From Maricaulis sp947259345 (GTDB taxonomy: Bacteria > Pseudomonadota > Alphaproteobacteria > Caulobacterales > Maricaulaceae): 64,000 nt of DNA. The position numbers and the translations under genes were made by a program. Where the stretch lies: NCBI GenBank assembly GCA_965217205.1, contig OZ244254.1:806001-870000 (forward strand), written 5' to 3'. Below, in pieces: positions 55,090 through 64,000 of this stretch. Each line of letters starts with the position of its first letter. Positions within the stretch are counted from its first letter, which is position 1. Under the pieces are notes generated by a model. That model did not search any database and had not been told where the DNA came from. It worked only from the letters and a program-made list of their open reading frames with translations.

Positions 55090-55815
55090 TCAGCCCCAGT
55101 CGCGTCGGCTCATCCAGACGATGGCGAGCGTGAAGACGATCAATCCGCCGATACCGCCCATCATCACGGCCAGATCGCCGCGTCCGCCTTCACTCGCCAG
55201 CACATTCACCGGCATCAGCCAGGGAAAGTAGAGCCCCTGTTCCGCACTGGTCGCGGCGACGGCGACGAAGGTGCCACCAATCCCGATCGAGACCGGGGCC
55301 GCGAAGCTGCGAAAGCGCATGGCCATTGTCCACTGGATCGCCATGACCAGCAGGCCGGCGATGAACATCTTGCCGTAGAGTCGGAAGGCGAGGCCGGGAT
55401 CGAATTGGCCGGCCATCTCAAGATCGTCAGACAGTTGCAGACCGACATGCACACTGGCCCAGCCTGCTGCGGCTACCGCGAAACTCATCACGGCCATCAG
55501 GCCGAGCGTGACCAGGACCTTGGCCCCGAAGACCTGCCAGCGCGGAACGGGCAGGGCGAGGGTGTGAGACCAGGTATTCGGTCCATGCTCCAGCTGTGCG
55601 ATCAGGGCGGTGATTCCGATCACGCTCATCGGCAGGAGGAAGAAGGCCCAGATGGCGGAGCCGGCCATGGTCTGCATGGTCCATTCCTCGGGACCATTGC
55701 CACTGGCGACGATGAGAACACCCAGGGCAAAGACCATGACCGGTGGCGTGGCGGCGACCAGGAGGACCAGGGAACGGCGCAGCTTCAGGGCTTCGGCGAT
55801 CAGCGCGTTGGTCAT
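55090..55815 (-). CDS. ABC-2 type transporter permease
   Basis: 241 residues with about six helices. The N-terminal TNALIAEALKLRRSLVLLVA and the central LEHGPNTWSHTLALPVPRWQVFGAKVL are the ABC-2 permease pattern. Starts overlapping the ATPase stop (ATGA), so the two act together as an exporter. Confidence 0.87.
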   Translation of the reverse strand: MTNALIAEALKLRRSLVLLVAATPPVMVFALGVLIVASGNGPEEWTMQTMAGSAIWAFFLLPMSVIGITALIAQLEHGPNTWSHTLALPVPRWQVFGAKVLVTLGLMAVMSFAVAAAGWASVHVGLQLSDDLEMAGQFDPGLAFRLYGKMFIAGLLVMAIQWTMAMRFRSFAAPVSIGIGGTFVAVAATSAEQGLYFPWLMPVNVLASEGGRGDLAVMMGGIGGLIVFTLAIVWMSRRDWG

Positions 55816-56741
55816 GCGGCGTCCTCCGGCTGGGCGGTAAGGGTCATGAATGTGGTTTCCAGATCTGCGCGCTCGAGGCGCAGCTCACTGACCGCGCATC
55901 CGGCCGCGTGCAGGGCGGCATTGAGCGCGGCGGCGCGCTCGGGGGTGAGGGCGTCTGCATCGGCGAGGATGAAGCGGTCGTCTTCGCGGATCGCATTGGC
56001 AAAGCCGGCTTCGGCGATCACAGCCGCTGCGGTGTCGGCGGGGCTCGCCTCGACGATCAGGCGCGGCGTCTGCTGGCGCGAGAGTTCGTCCAGCGATCCG
56101 TCGAACAGGACGCGGCCGTGTTGGAGCAGGCCGACATGGGTGGCGATCTGCTCGACTTCCGAAAGGAGATGGCTGGACATGAAAATCGTGGCGCCGGTCC
56201 GCGTCGGCAGATCGCGGATCAGGGCGCGCATGTCGCGAATTCCCGCCGGGTCGAGCCCGTTGGTCGGCTCGTCGAGGATGAGCAGGCGCGGCTCGGCCAG
56301 CAGGGCGCGGGCCAGGCCCATACGCTGTTTCATGCCGAGTGAGTAATGCCCCACGCGTCGCTTGGCGGCGTCGCGCATGTCGACCAGTTCCAGCGCCTTG
56401 TCGATCTGGGCCGGTCTGGCGCCGATCAGGCGCCGGGTCACATCGAGGTTTTCGCGGCCGGTGAGATTGGGGAAAAGGGCCGGTGTCTCGATCACCGCGC
56501 CAACGCTGGCCAGGGCCTGGCGGCGATTGCGCTTGAGGTCATGCCCGCCAATTTCCACTCGGCCGGATTGCGGCGTGAGCAGACCCATGGCGCAGCGGAT
56601 CGCGGTGGTCTTGCCGGCGCCATTGGGACCGAGGAAGCCGTAGATGGCGCCCGGTGGAATGGCGAGATCGACGCTGTCGAGCGCGGTCAGCTTGCCATAG
56701 CGCAGGGTCACACCCTGCAGGGAGAGAACGGTTTCGGTCAT
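55812..56741 (-). CDS. ABC transporter ATP-binding protein
   Basis: 309 residues from the ATG at 56741. Walker A GPNGAGKTTAIR, signature YSLGMKQRMGLARAL, Walker B LLILDEPTNGLDP, H-loop FMSSHLLSEVEQ. The 80-residue C-terminal domain follows (LEASPADTAAAVIAEAGF). CcmA/NatA-type exporter ATPase. The longer open frame towards 57344 is antisense to the M20 gene and is not used. Paired with the overlapping permease gene. Confidence 0.92.
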   Translation of the reverse strand: MTETVLSLQGVTLRYGKLTALDSVDLAIPPGAIYGFLGPNGAGKTTAIRCAMGLLTPQSGRVEIGGHDLKRNRRQALASVGAVIETPALFPNLTGRENLDVTRRLIGARPAQIDKALELVDMRDAAKRRVGHYSLGMKQRMGLARALLAEPRLLILDEPTNGLDPAGIRDMRALIRDLPTRTGATIFMSSHLLSEVEQIATHVGLLQHGRVLFDGSLDELSRQQTPRLIVEASPADTAAAVIAEAGFANAIREDDRFILADADALTPERAAALNAALHAAGCAVSELRLERADLETTFMTLTAQPEDAA

Positions 56742-56906
56742 GCGCTCAGTAGGCGGCAGGCCTGTGCAGTCTGGCAAGCCGGTGAGGCTGTGAGCCGGGC
56801 GGGATTGTGGAAATCCCGGTCCCTCCCGGCCTGGACGCTGCCGTGACCGTTGACCTTTGCCTGCGAGCTGGGTCGAATGGCGCCAGCTCATCGAGGGGAA
56901 TTGATC

Positions 56907-58265
56907 ATGAAACGCCATCTGATGTCGGCCGTCGCGGCCTTCACGCTTGCTCTGGCTGCCCAGCCAACCGCGTTCGCGCTGCAGGAGGCGGCAGAGGCGG
57001 ACGCGCTTCGCACCGCGATCACAGCGGATTACGACGGGCATCTGGAAGACCTCTACCAGCACTTCCACGCCCATCCGGAGCTCTCCCATCAGGAAGTCGA
57101 GACCGCGGCCCGCCTGGCAGCGGAGCTGGCGGTGCTCGGCTTTGACGTGACTGAAGGCGTCGGCGGGACCGGTATCGTCGCCGTGATGGAAAATGGCGAG
57201 GGGCCGACCCTGATGCTCCGCGCCGATATGGATGGCCTGCCGGTCCCCGAACAGACCGGCCTGTCCTATGCCTCGACCGATACCGATGTCGATCATCGAG
57301 GCGTCGAGAATCCGGTCATGCATGCCTGCGCCCACGATACCCACATGACGGCTCTGGTCGGTGCGGCCCGCCAGCTGGTCGAGCGCACGGATGAATGGTC
57401 CGGCACGCTGGTCCTGATCGGTCAGCCGGCCGAAGAGCTGGGCGAGGGCGCCGTGGCGATGATCGAGGACGGCCTCTTCGAGCGTTTCCCGCTGCCGGAC
57501 TTCAACGTCTCATTCCATACCTTCTCGGCCATTCCGACCGGCACCATCACCTATGTGCCGGGCTATGCGATGGCCAATGTCGACTCGGTCGACATCTATG
57601 TGCAGGGGCGCGGCGGACATGGCGCTTACCCGCACACTACCAAGGACCCGATCTATCTTGCTTCGCAGATCGTGGTGTCGCTGCAATCCCTGGTCTCGCG
57701 GGAAGTTTCACCGCTCGAGCCGGCGGTTGTGACGGTCGGTGCCTTCAATGCCGGCACCAAGCACAACATCATCTCTGACAATGCGCATCTGCAGGTGACG
57801 GTGCGTTCCTATACCGATGAGGTGCGCGAGCAACTCCTCACCGGCATCCAGCGGATCGCTGCCAACCAGGCCGCCTCTTATGGTCTGACGCCGGAAGAGT
57901 ATCCGCGTGTCGAGATCGAGGAGACCTATACGCCGGCGCTGTACAATAATCCCGAGCTGGCGGCTCGCGCCGTCGATGCCATGCGCGCCCGGTTCGGCGC
58001 CGACAATGTGGTTGAGGCCTCCCCGGTCATGGGCGGGGAGGACTACTCGCAATACCACCGCACCGAGCACAATATCCCGACCTTCATGTTCTGGGTCGGC
58101 GGGACGACCCAGGAAACCCTGGATGACTATACCGCGCGCGGCCTGGTGCCGCCGTCCAACCACTCGCCCTTCTTCGCGCCGGATGATCCGCGCGGCTCGA
58201 TCACCCAGGCGACCGAGGCGATGACGGCCGTGGCGCTGGATATCCTGGCTCCGGCCGCAGAATAG
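56907..58265 (+). CDS. Secreted M20 family amidohydrolase
   Basis: 452 residues from the ATG at 56907 with GAGGGG upstream. Signal peptide MKRHLMSAVAAFTLALAAQP then TAFALQ. M20D fold: HAHPELSHQEVETA, MLRADMDGLPV (metal Asp), HACAHDTHMTALVG, PAEELGEGAVAMIEDG (general-base Glu), GHGAYPH and MGGEDYSQY. N-acyl-amino-acid hydrolase or indole-3-acetyl conjugate hydrolase type; substrate unassigned. Secretion suggests periplasmic nutrient scavenging. Confidence 0.92.
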   Translation: MKRHLMSAVAAFTLALAAQPTAFALQEAAEADALRTAITADYDGHLEDLYQHFHAHPELSHQEVETAARLAAELAVLGFDVTEGVGGTGIVAVMENGEGPTLMLRADMDGLPVPEQTGLSYASTDTDVDHRGVENPVMHACAHDTHMTALVGAARQLVERTDEWSGTLVLIGQPAEELGEGAVAMIEDGLFERFPLPDFNVSFHTFSAIPTGTITYVPGYAMANVDSVDIYVQGRGGHGAYPHTTKDPIYLASQIVVSLQSLVSREVSPLEPAVVTVGAFNAGTKHNIISDNAHLQVTVRSYTDEVREQLLTGIQRIAANQAASYGLTPEEYPRVEIEETYTPALYNNPELAARAVDAMRARFGADNVVEASPVMGGEDYSQYHRTEHNIPTFMFWVGGTTQETLDDYTARGLVPPSNHSPFFAPDDPRGSITQATEAMTAVALDILAPAAE

Positions 58266-58297
58266 GCTGGCTGGCGGCGCGGCCCGGGTCGCGCCGC

Positions 58298-58825
58298 CTA
58301 TCCCTTCGCCCGCCGCCGCTTGCGCTGCGCGCGCTTCAGGTGCGGCTCGAAGAACAGCCAGATGCCCGAGCCCCAGAGGACGAGCAGGATCACGCCGGCG
58401 GGCAGGAAGACGAAGGTCTTCACCCAGTCGGCGAAGAAGGAACCGTCATGGATCTGCTCGATCAGGTCCGAGCGGCGATACTCGACCGACAGCACGTCAA
58501 GCGTCACCAGATCAATCTGGGCCTCCCAGCGATTGGGTGCGATGAATTTGGCAATGCCGCGATCGGACTGGATGTCGATACGGTCAAACTCCGTCCATGC
58601 GGCGTTCAGCTCGGGGATTGATGCGGCGACGGCATAGAGCTGGGCCAGCGAGGTCTCCGGCGCCTCGGCGGACGCGTGGGCGCTGCGCTGGGAGGGCGGC
58701 TGAATCCAGTCGATATCCTTTTTCAGCATCAGGAATATGCCGGCGATGATCATCACCCCCAGGGGCAGCATGATGACCGGTGAGGACCAGTGATGGATGT
58801 CGCGAAGAAGCTTGCCTATTTTCAT
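58298..58825 (-). CDS. PepSY-associated membrane protein
   Basis: 175 residues from the ATG at 58825 (58834 also possible). N-terminal KIGKLLRDIHHWSSPVIMLPLGVMIIAGIFLML and C-terminal FVFLPAGVILLVLWGSGIWLFFEPH helices enclose a PepSY-like region (AKFIAPNRWEAQIDLVTLDVLSVEYRR). The His pair in IHHWSS resembles haem or iron-reductase anchors. Second protein of this type in the window (see 595-1308). Confidence 0.72.
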   Translation of the reverse strand: MKIGKLLRDIHHWSSPVIMLPLGVMIIAGIFLMLKKDIDWIQPPSQRSAHASAEAPETSLAQLYAVAASIPELNAAWTEFDRIDIQSDRGIAKFIAPNRWEAQIDLVTLDVLSVEYRRSDLIEQIHDGSFFADWVKTFVFLPAGVILLVLWGSGIWLFFEPHLKRAQRKRRRAKG

Positions 58826-58952
58826 GGCAAGCATGGTCTATATGCCCGCGTTTCAGTCAAGGTGCGGGGGGATTGTTCCTGCTTCGGGTCGCATATCGCT
58901 TTTCTTTTCAATGACGCCTGATACCGTCATGGCAATCATCAGGGAGGGAATG

Positions 58953-61900
58953 ATGCGGGGAATGATCTGTGCGGTCCTGTTGTGCGCCTTGCCGCAGGCG
59001 GCGTGTGCCCAGGCAGAGGATGAGACCGAAGCGGGCGCGCTTTCGTCCGGGAATTTTTCCGGTCTCGAATTCCGCAGTATCGGCCCGGCCTTCATGTCCG
59101 GCCGGATCAGTGACATCGAGATCCTCGAGGATTCCCCGGCGAGCTGGATTGTCGGCGTCGGCTCGGGCGGGGTCTGGCGCACGGACAATGCCGGAACGAC
59201 CTGGGCTCCGATCTTCGACGGCCAGGGCGTCTATTCGATCGGCGCTGTGACCGTTGACCCGCAAAACCCGCACACGATCTGGGTCGGTACCGGCGAGAAT
59301 CATGGCGGCCGCCATGTCGGCTACGGTAATGGCATCCATCGCTCTCGCGATGGCGGTCAGACCTGGGACCATCTCGGTCTGGAAAATTCCGAACACATCT
59401 CCGAAATCCTGATCCACCCCGAGGATTCCGACACCATCTGGGTCGCGGCGCAGGGACCGCTCTGGTCCTCCGGCGGTGAGCGCGGCCTCTTCAAATCGAC
59501 CGATGGTGGCCAGACCTGGTCCCAGGTTCTGTCAGCGGGTGAGTGGACCGGCGTGACCGATGTGGTCATGGACCCGCGCAATCCGGATCGGATGGTTGCC
59601 GCAACCTGGCAGCGCCACCGTACTGTGGCCGCCTATATGGGCGCCGGCCCGGAAAGCGGTTTGCACGTCTCCGAGGATGGCGGTGACACCTGGCGCGAGG
59701 TCACGGTTGGGCTGCCCGACGGCAATATGGGCAAGATCGGTCTGGCCATCTCGCCGCAAAACCCGGACGTGCTCTACGCTGCCATCGAGCAGGATCGCCG
59801 CAGCGGCGGCATCTACCGCTCGGCCGATCGCGGCGAGAGCTGGACGCGCATGTCCGATACTGTCTCGGGCGGTACCGGGCCGCACTATTATCAGGAGCTC
59901 TACGCCCACCCGCACCATTTCGATCGTATTATTCTGGTGTCGAACACGACCCAGATTTCCAGCGATGGGGGCGCCACTTTCCGCGGCTTGAATAATGAAA
60001 ACAAGCATGTCGACGACCACGCCATCGCCTTCCATCCGACGGCGGAAGACTACATGCTGGTGGGCTCCGATGGCGGACTCTACGAGACTCATGACGGGGA
60101 TGCGACCTGGCGCTTCATCTCCAATTTGCCGATCACCCAGTTCTACGATATCGCCCTGGACGACGCCGAGCCCTTCTACAATGTCTATGGCGGAACCCAG
60201 GACAACAGCTCCCAGATGGGGCCATCGCGCACCGATAGCCGCCACGGCATCCGCAATTCCGACTGGGTGGTGACCCTGTTCGCCGACGGTCATGAGCCGG
60301 ACGTGGAACCGGGAAATCCGGACATTGCCTATTCCAGCTGGCAGCAGGGCAATCTGGTTCGCTTGGACCGCACCACCGGGGAAATCGTCTACATACGTGC
60401 CCAGCCGCAACCGGGCGAGCCGGCCGAACGCTTTAACTGGGACGCCCCGCTCGTCGTCTCCTCGCACGAGCCGACGCGGGTCTATCATGCCTCCCAGCGG
60501 GTCTGGCGCTCCGATGACCGCGGCGACAACTGGACGGCGCTCTCCGGGGATTTGACCCGCGATGAGGACCGCATGCGCCTGCCCATCATGGGCCGGCAAT
60601 GGTCCTGGGAAGCCGGCTGGGACGTCTATGCCATGTCCAACTACAACACGATCAGCGCACTGGCTGAATCGCCGGTCGACGAGGACGTGCTGTATGCCGG
60701 AACGGATGATGGCCTGATCCAGATCACCACGGATGGCGGCGAGACCTGGACCCGCACCGAGGCGCGGTCCCTGCGTGGCGTGCCGGACCGGGCCTACATC
60801 AATGATTTCGAGCCGTCCCGCTTTGATGCCAACACCGTCTACATGGCGCTCGATGATCACAAGAATGGTGATTTCCGCCCCTATCTCCTGCGCTCGGACA
60901 ATCAGGGCCGCAGCTGGCGGATGATCACGGATGGCCTGCCGGAGAACGGTCCGGTCTGGCGCATCGTGCAGGATTTCGAGAATCCGGACCTTCTGTTTGC
61001 CGGCACGGATTTCGGTGTCTTCTTCACCCTCGACGGTGGCGAGCGCTGGACCCAGATGACCGCCGGCCTGCCGCCAATCCCCGCGCGTGACCTGCTGATT
61101 CACCAGCGCGAAGGCGATCTGGTGGTCGGCACGTTCGGCCGGTCCATCTATGTGCTGGACGACATCACGCCGCTGCGCGAGGCCTCGGTCGAAATGCTGG
61201 AGGGCGAAACGCGCCTCTTCCCGGTACGCCGAGCCTGGTGGTATTTCGAACAACACGAGCTGGGATTCGGCTTCAGGGCCTCCCAGGGCGATGGCTATTT
61301 CCAGGCGGAGAACCCGCCTTTCGGTGCCGTGATCACCTATTATCTCCATGAGGACTTGCAGACCTCAGCCGAGGCGCGCCAGGCGGCCGAGCGTGAAGCT
61401 GTGGAAGCCGGCGAAGACACGCCATTCCCCGGATTTGACGTGGTCGAGGCGGAGCGCCGCGAGGCGCCGCCGCGCATGTGGCTGGTGATCCGTGACAGTG
61501 AGGGGGAGGTGGTACGCCGCCTGTCCGGGCCCGTCACATCGGGCTTCCACCGCGTCGCCTGGGACCTCACCTATCCCAGTACGAATGCGGTGACGGAACC
61601 GGATACTGAAGACAGCGAAACCTCCGGCTTTCTGGTTGCGCCGGGCCTTTATTCGGTCGAGCTGGTGCGTCAGCACAATGGCGAGACCACCACGATCGGT
61701 GACCGCCAGGAGATTCGCGTCGAGCGCCTCACCGAGGGCGCGCTACCGGGTGCTCCGACCGATGAGGTCGTTGCTTTCTGGGAGCGCCTTGGGGCGATGC
61801 AGCGGCAAGTCTCTGCGGCCAATGCGGCGATCGACCAGGCGCAGGCGCGCCTCGCCCGTCTGCAATCGGCCCTGTACCGGACCCGCACGGCGCCGGGCGT

Positions 61901-62225
61901 TCTGGACGCGCGCTACGAGACCCTTCGCCAGGAACTCTTCGCCATCGAGGAGGCCTTGCAGGGTAATCAGTCGCGCCAGGGTCAGTACGGCGCCGAGCCG
62001 TCCACTGTGTCGTCGCGCCTGAGCTTCGCGCAACTCGGCACCACGAACGCCGCCTACGGCCCGTCGCGGGCGCATGAGGCCCAGCTGCAAATGGCCGAGG
62101 AGGCTTTCGGCGGCCTTCGCGACCGTCTCGCCCAGCTGGTGGAAATCGACCTGCCCGCCTTCGAAGCCGAGCTGGCCAATGCCGGTGCGCCCTGGACGCC
62201 CGGCGCTACCATCCCGCCCTGGTAG
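58953..62225 (+). CDS. Large VPS10/BNR-repeat exoprotein
   Basis: 1090 residues from the ATG at 58953 with GGGAGG 5 bp upstream. Signal peptide MRGMICAVLLCALPQAACAQ. The N-terminal 700 residues hold repeated Asp-box motifs S/T-x-D-x-G-x-T-W (TDNAGTTW, SRDGGQTW, STDGGQTW, SEDGGDTW, TTDGGETW), a ten-bladed propeller like sortilin/VPS10 and bacterial glycosyl-hydrolase-annotated proteins. The C-terminal part has coiled-coil helices and ends with PGATIPPW. Catalytic residues are not established; the name glycosyl hydrolase in databases is only an inference. Confidence 0.85.
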   Translation: MRGMICAVLLCALPQAACAQAEDETEAGALSSGNFSGLEFRSIGPAFMSGRISDIEILEDSPASWIVGVGSGGVWRTDNAGTTWAPIFDGQGVYSIGAVTVDPQNPHTIWVGTGENHGGRHVGYGNGIHRSRDGGQTWDHLGLENSEHISEILIHPEDSDTIWVAAQGPLWSSGGERGLFKSTDGGQTWSQVLSAGEWTGVTDVVMDPRNPDRMVAATWQRHRTVAAYMGAGPESGLHVSEDGGDTWREVTVGLPDGNMGKIGLAISPQNPDVLYAAIEQDRRSGGIYRSADRGESWTRMSDTVSGGTGPHYYQELYAHPHHFDRIILVSNTTQISSDGGATFRGLNNENKHVDDHAIAFHPTAEDYMLVGSDGGLYETHDGDATWRFISNLPITQFYDIALDDAEPFYNVYGGTQDNSSQMGPSRTDSRHGIRNSDWVVTLFADGHEPDVEPGNPDIAYSSWQQGNLVRLDRTTGEIVYIRAQPQPGEPAERFNWDAPLVVSSHEPTRVYHASQRVWRSDDRGDNWTALSGDLTRDEDRMRLPIMGRQWSWEAGWDVYAMSNYNTISALAESPVDEDVLYAGTDDGLIQITTDGGETWTRTEARSLRGVPDRAYINDFEPSRFDANTVYMALDDHKNGDFRPYLLRSDNQGRSWRMITDGLPENGPVWRIVQDFENPDLLFAGTDFGVFFTLDGGERWTQMTAGLPPIPARDLLIHQREGDLVVGTFGRSIYVLDDITPLREASVEMLEGETRLFPVRRAWWYFEQHELGFGFRASQGDGYFQAENPPFGAVITYYLHEDLQTSAEARQAAEREAVEAGEDTPFPGFDVVEAERREAPPRMWLVIRDSEGEVVRRLSGPVTSGFHRVAWDLTYPSTNAVTEPDTEDSETSGFLVAPGLYSVELVRQHNGETTTIGDRQEIRVERLTEGALPGAPTDEVVAFWERLGAMQRQVSAANAAIDQAQARLARLQSALYRTRTAPGVLDARYETLRQELFAIEEALQGNQSRQGQYGAEPSTVSSRLSFAQLGTTNAAYGPSRAHEAQLQMAEEAFGGLRDRLAQLVEIDLPAFEAELANAGAPWTPGATIPPW

Positions 62226-62253
62226 GGGCGGGTCGATGAGAGGATGAGCCCCC

Positions 62254-62652
62254 GTGAATGACACAACACGCCGTGTCTTTACCGGAGCCCAGTGGGAAAG
62301 CCAGGTAGGGTATTGTCGGGCCATTCGGCGTGGCAATCTCGCCTGGGTGACTGGTACGGTATCGCTGGATGCGGACGGCCGGCCCTTTGCCGTCGGTGAC
62401 CCGGAGGGCCAGGCCCGGCGCTGTCTCGAGATTATCGATAAAGCACTGCAGGAGCTGGGCGGTTCGATCCGCGACGTCATGCGCACACGCATGTTCGTCA
62501 CTGATATCGATCATTGGGAGGCCTTTGGCCGGGCGCATGCTGCCGTCTTTGCCGATCATCCGCCGACCACCAGCATGATCGAGATCTCGCGATTCATCGG
62601 TCCGGACTTCCTGATCGAGATCGAGGCGGATGCCTGTTTCGACGCCGACTGA
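62254..62652 (+). CDS. RidA family protein
   Basis: 132 residues with a GTG start. RidA/YjgF fold: NLAWVTGTVSLDADGRP, QARRCLEIIDKALQELGGSIRDVMRTRMFVTDI and ADACFDAD. The conserved Arg of the RidA pocket is R103-like in MRTRMFVTD. Deaminates reactive enamine/imine intermediates or belongs to a sibling subgroup; not decided. It lies 28 bp after the exoprotein gene. Confidence 0.9.
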   Translation: MNDTTRRVFTGAQWESQVGYCRAIRRGNLAWVTGTVSLDADGRPFAVGDPEGQARRCLEIIDKALQELGGSIRDVMRTRMFVTDIDHWEAFGRAHAAVFADHPPTTSMIEISRFIGPDFLIEIEADACFDAD

Positions 62653-62676
62653 TCCTGCCACACACCGGAGGCAAGC

Positions 62677-63282
62677 ATGACCGCTCTCACCTTGTATTTC
62701 TGCCCGCGAACGCGGGGTTTTCACGCCCTCTGGATGCTCGAGGAGATCGGCGAGCCCTATGATCTGCGCCTCGTCAATATCCGCGATGATATCCAGTCCG
62801 AGGCTTATGCCGCGGTCAATCCGATGCGCAAGGTTCCCGCCCTGGATGTGGGCGGAGAGCTGATCACCGAAAGTCCTGCCATCTGTACCTGGCTGGCCGA
62901 TCGCTTCGCGGACAAGGGCCTGGCCCCTGCGGTCGATGCGCCCGGCCGGGGCAGCTATCTGCGTTGGCTTTTCTTTGCGGGGTCCGTGATCGAGCCGGCT
63001 TTCATCGACAAGGCCATGTCGCGTGAGACGCCGCGGCAAATGGCCGGCTGGGGTGATCTCGCGGCGGTCAAGGCCAGCCTGATCGAGGCGCTGGACGGCA
63101 AGGAATACCTGGTTGGCGATCGTTTCACGGCCGCCGATCTGATGGTCGGCTCGACGCTGAATTTCATGATGAATTTCAATCTGCTCGAGCGCGTTGATCC
63201 GTTTGCGGCCTATGTTGGCCGTCTGGTCGAACGCCCGGCCTACAAGCGGGCCATGGCGCGCGAGAGCGAATTGGCGGGATGA
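62677..63282 (+). CDS. Glutathione S-transferase family protein
   Basis: 201 residues. Thioredoxin-like N-terminal domain LYFCPRTRGFHALWMLEEIG with GSH contacts in KVPALDVGGELITESPAICTWLA, and an all-helical C-terminal domain with FTAADLMVGSTLNFMM. Cys at residue 8 (YFCPRTRG) is in the position of the catalytic Ser/Cys. Substrate unknown. Confidence 0.9.
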   Translation: MTALTLYFCPRTRGFHALWMLEEIGEPYDLRLVNIRDDIQSEAYAAVNPMRKVPALDVGGELITESPAICTWLADRFADKGLAPAVDAPGRGSYLRWLFFAGSVIEPAFIDKAMSRETPRQMAGWGDLAAVKASLIEALDGKEYLVGDRFTAADLMVGSTLNFMMNFNLLERVDPFAAYVGRLVERPAYKRAMARESELAG

Positions 63283-63343
63283 CCGGTTTGCGCTGCCTAG
63301 CAGTGGCGGCTAGGGTCGCGCGACGTTTTGGAGGGGGCGTTTC

Positions 63344-64000
63344 ATGTCTTTGATTCCGGCTGATAATCATCTGGCCGTCATGGCCAGCTTGTTTGCCATC
63401 GCCGCGGCCGGTTTTCTCATCGAGAAAACCCGCATTGGCGCTTTGCTCACCGGCGCCGTATGGGCCATTTTTCTGGCCATCATTGCCTCGAATATCGGAC
63501 TGATCCCCTCGTCGGCAGCGGCCTATGATTTTGTCTGGACCTATTTCGTCCCGGTTCTGATCCCGCTCTTTCTGATGAAGGCGGATCTCAAGAAAATTTT
63601 CTTTGAAACCACCCGTATGGCGGGCGCCTTTATGCTCGCCGCCGTGGCCACGGTGGCCGGTGCGCTGATCGCTTTTTCGCTCATCGATATCGGCGACTAC
63701 GCCGCCGGCTCGGAAGCCGCGGCGCTGGGGACGCGCCAAGCGGCGGCGGTCGGCGCCTTTACGGCGACCTATATCGGCGGATCGGTCAATTACGGGGCCT
63801 TGATGGCCTCGACCGGGCTGGGTGAAGCGGATCCGAGTTGGGCCTCGGCCATGACGGCTGTCGATAATCTCTATTCCGGCTTCTTCCTGGCCTTGCTCGC
63901 CCTGATGCCCGGTTGGGCTTGGCTGGCCAAGCGTTTCAATCCGATTGACCACACGCAAGGCGAGCTCGAAGTCGAGGAGGAACGTCCGATCACAGCCGCC
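63344..64000 (+). CDS. DUF819 family membrane transporter (partial, 5' end)
   Basis: The window ends inside the gene. The first 219 residues show MSLIPADNHLAVMASLFAIA, GFLIEKTRIGALLTGAVWAIF, FVPVLIPLFLMKADLKKIF and AAVGAFTATYIGGSVNYGAL, matching DUF819 (YjcL-like) membrane proteins with six or more helices already. ATYIGGSVNYGAL is the family hallmark. Function unassigned. Confidence 0.87.
   Translation, partial: MSLIPADNHLAVMASLFAIAAAGFLIEKTRIGALLTGAVWAIFLAIIASNIGLIPSSAAAYDFVWTYFVPVLIPLFLMKADLKKIFFETTRMAGAFMLAAVATVAGALIAFSLIDIGDYAAGSEAAALGTRQAAAVGAFTATYIGGSVNYGALMASTGLGEADPSWASAMTAVDNLYSGFFLALLALMPGWAWLAKRFNPIDHTQGELEVEEERPITAA

Noticed and set aside
59532..61349. 605-codon minus-strand frame opposite the VPS10/BNR gene
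   Set aside because: Antisense shadow with repetitive low-information sequence; the plus frame has Asp-box repeats and a signal peptide.

Overview
The window (64 kb, GC-rich, ORFs on both strands) comes from a stalked or prosthecate alphaproteobacterium, most likely of the Maricaulis/Hyphomonas/Caulobacter group. The basis is an alphaproteobacterial 16S gene, a 16S-tRNA-Ile-tRNA-Ala-23S-5S operon, an hfaABD holdfast-anchor cluster and families typical of that group. Genus is inference. Nothing looks like plasmid or phage; most of the window is ordinary chromosome with a few accessory patches.

Layout. 1-3400: 3' end of a sulfotransferase gene, tRNA-Leu(TAA), a PepSY membrane protein, an AlkA-like glycosylase and a nitronate monooxygenase. 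3438-6600: HAD phosphatase, alanine dehydrogenase divergent from an Lrp/AsnC regulator (probable local control), and queF. 6637-9806: chemoreceptor with HBM sensor domain followed by a phosphate-selective-type porin, same strand. 10192-15956: nitroreductase, then a TetR-regulated RND efflux operon whose membrane fusion gene carries a single frameshift. 15994-20596: a tightly overlapping run of Nudix hydrolase, cysE, a DUF3126 protein, a glycine-betaine-type ABC ATPase, a permease/binding-protein fusion and a small membrane protein. 20687-25280: phoH with a structured, terminator-ended leader or small RNA upstream, gamma carbonic anhydrase, GYF, PilZ and PAS proteins, and an Asn/Val-repeat secreted protein. 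25347-26800: non-coding DNA with palindromic repeats and a HicA-like gene plus a decayed second copy. 26807-29105: alginate-export-type porin, a Cys-rich ArsR regulator and a small secreted protein with inverted-repeat operators around the regulator. 29220-31792: hfaA-hfaB-hfaD. 31949-35124: rhomboid protease, GDYXXLXY/DUF2157 pair and a CBS protein.

35446-40908 is the complete rRNA operon with promoter, boxA and terminator. Immediately downstream an intact three-gene IS66-family element (41097-43632) sits in a perfect 8-bp target duplication at the 5' end of a DUF805 gene, which also has a frameshift. 44139-48848: secreted alpha/beta hydrolase, katG and an SDR. 48870-51425 is a segment bounded by a degenerate and an intact tRNA-Thr(TGT) in direct orientation; it contains a DUF2306 membrane protein and a divergent AraC regulator. 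51511-64000: DUF1761 protein, metG, a cyclophilin-like protein, an ABC-2 exporter, a secreted M20 peptidase, a second PepSY protein, a large VPS10/BNR-repeat exoprotein, RidA, GST and the start of a DUF819 transporter.

The most notable points are the IS66 insertion with its exact target duplication, the tRNA-Thr duplication enclosing two genes, the two frameshifts lying in the same octamer CGGGGCTG, the structured RNA candidate upstream of phoH, the As(III)-type ArsR with no arsenic-resistance genes next to it, and the hfaABD cluster with shared repeat motifs.
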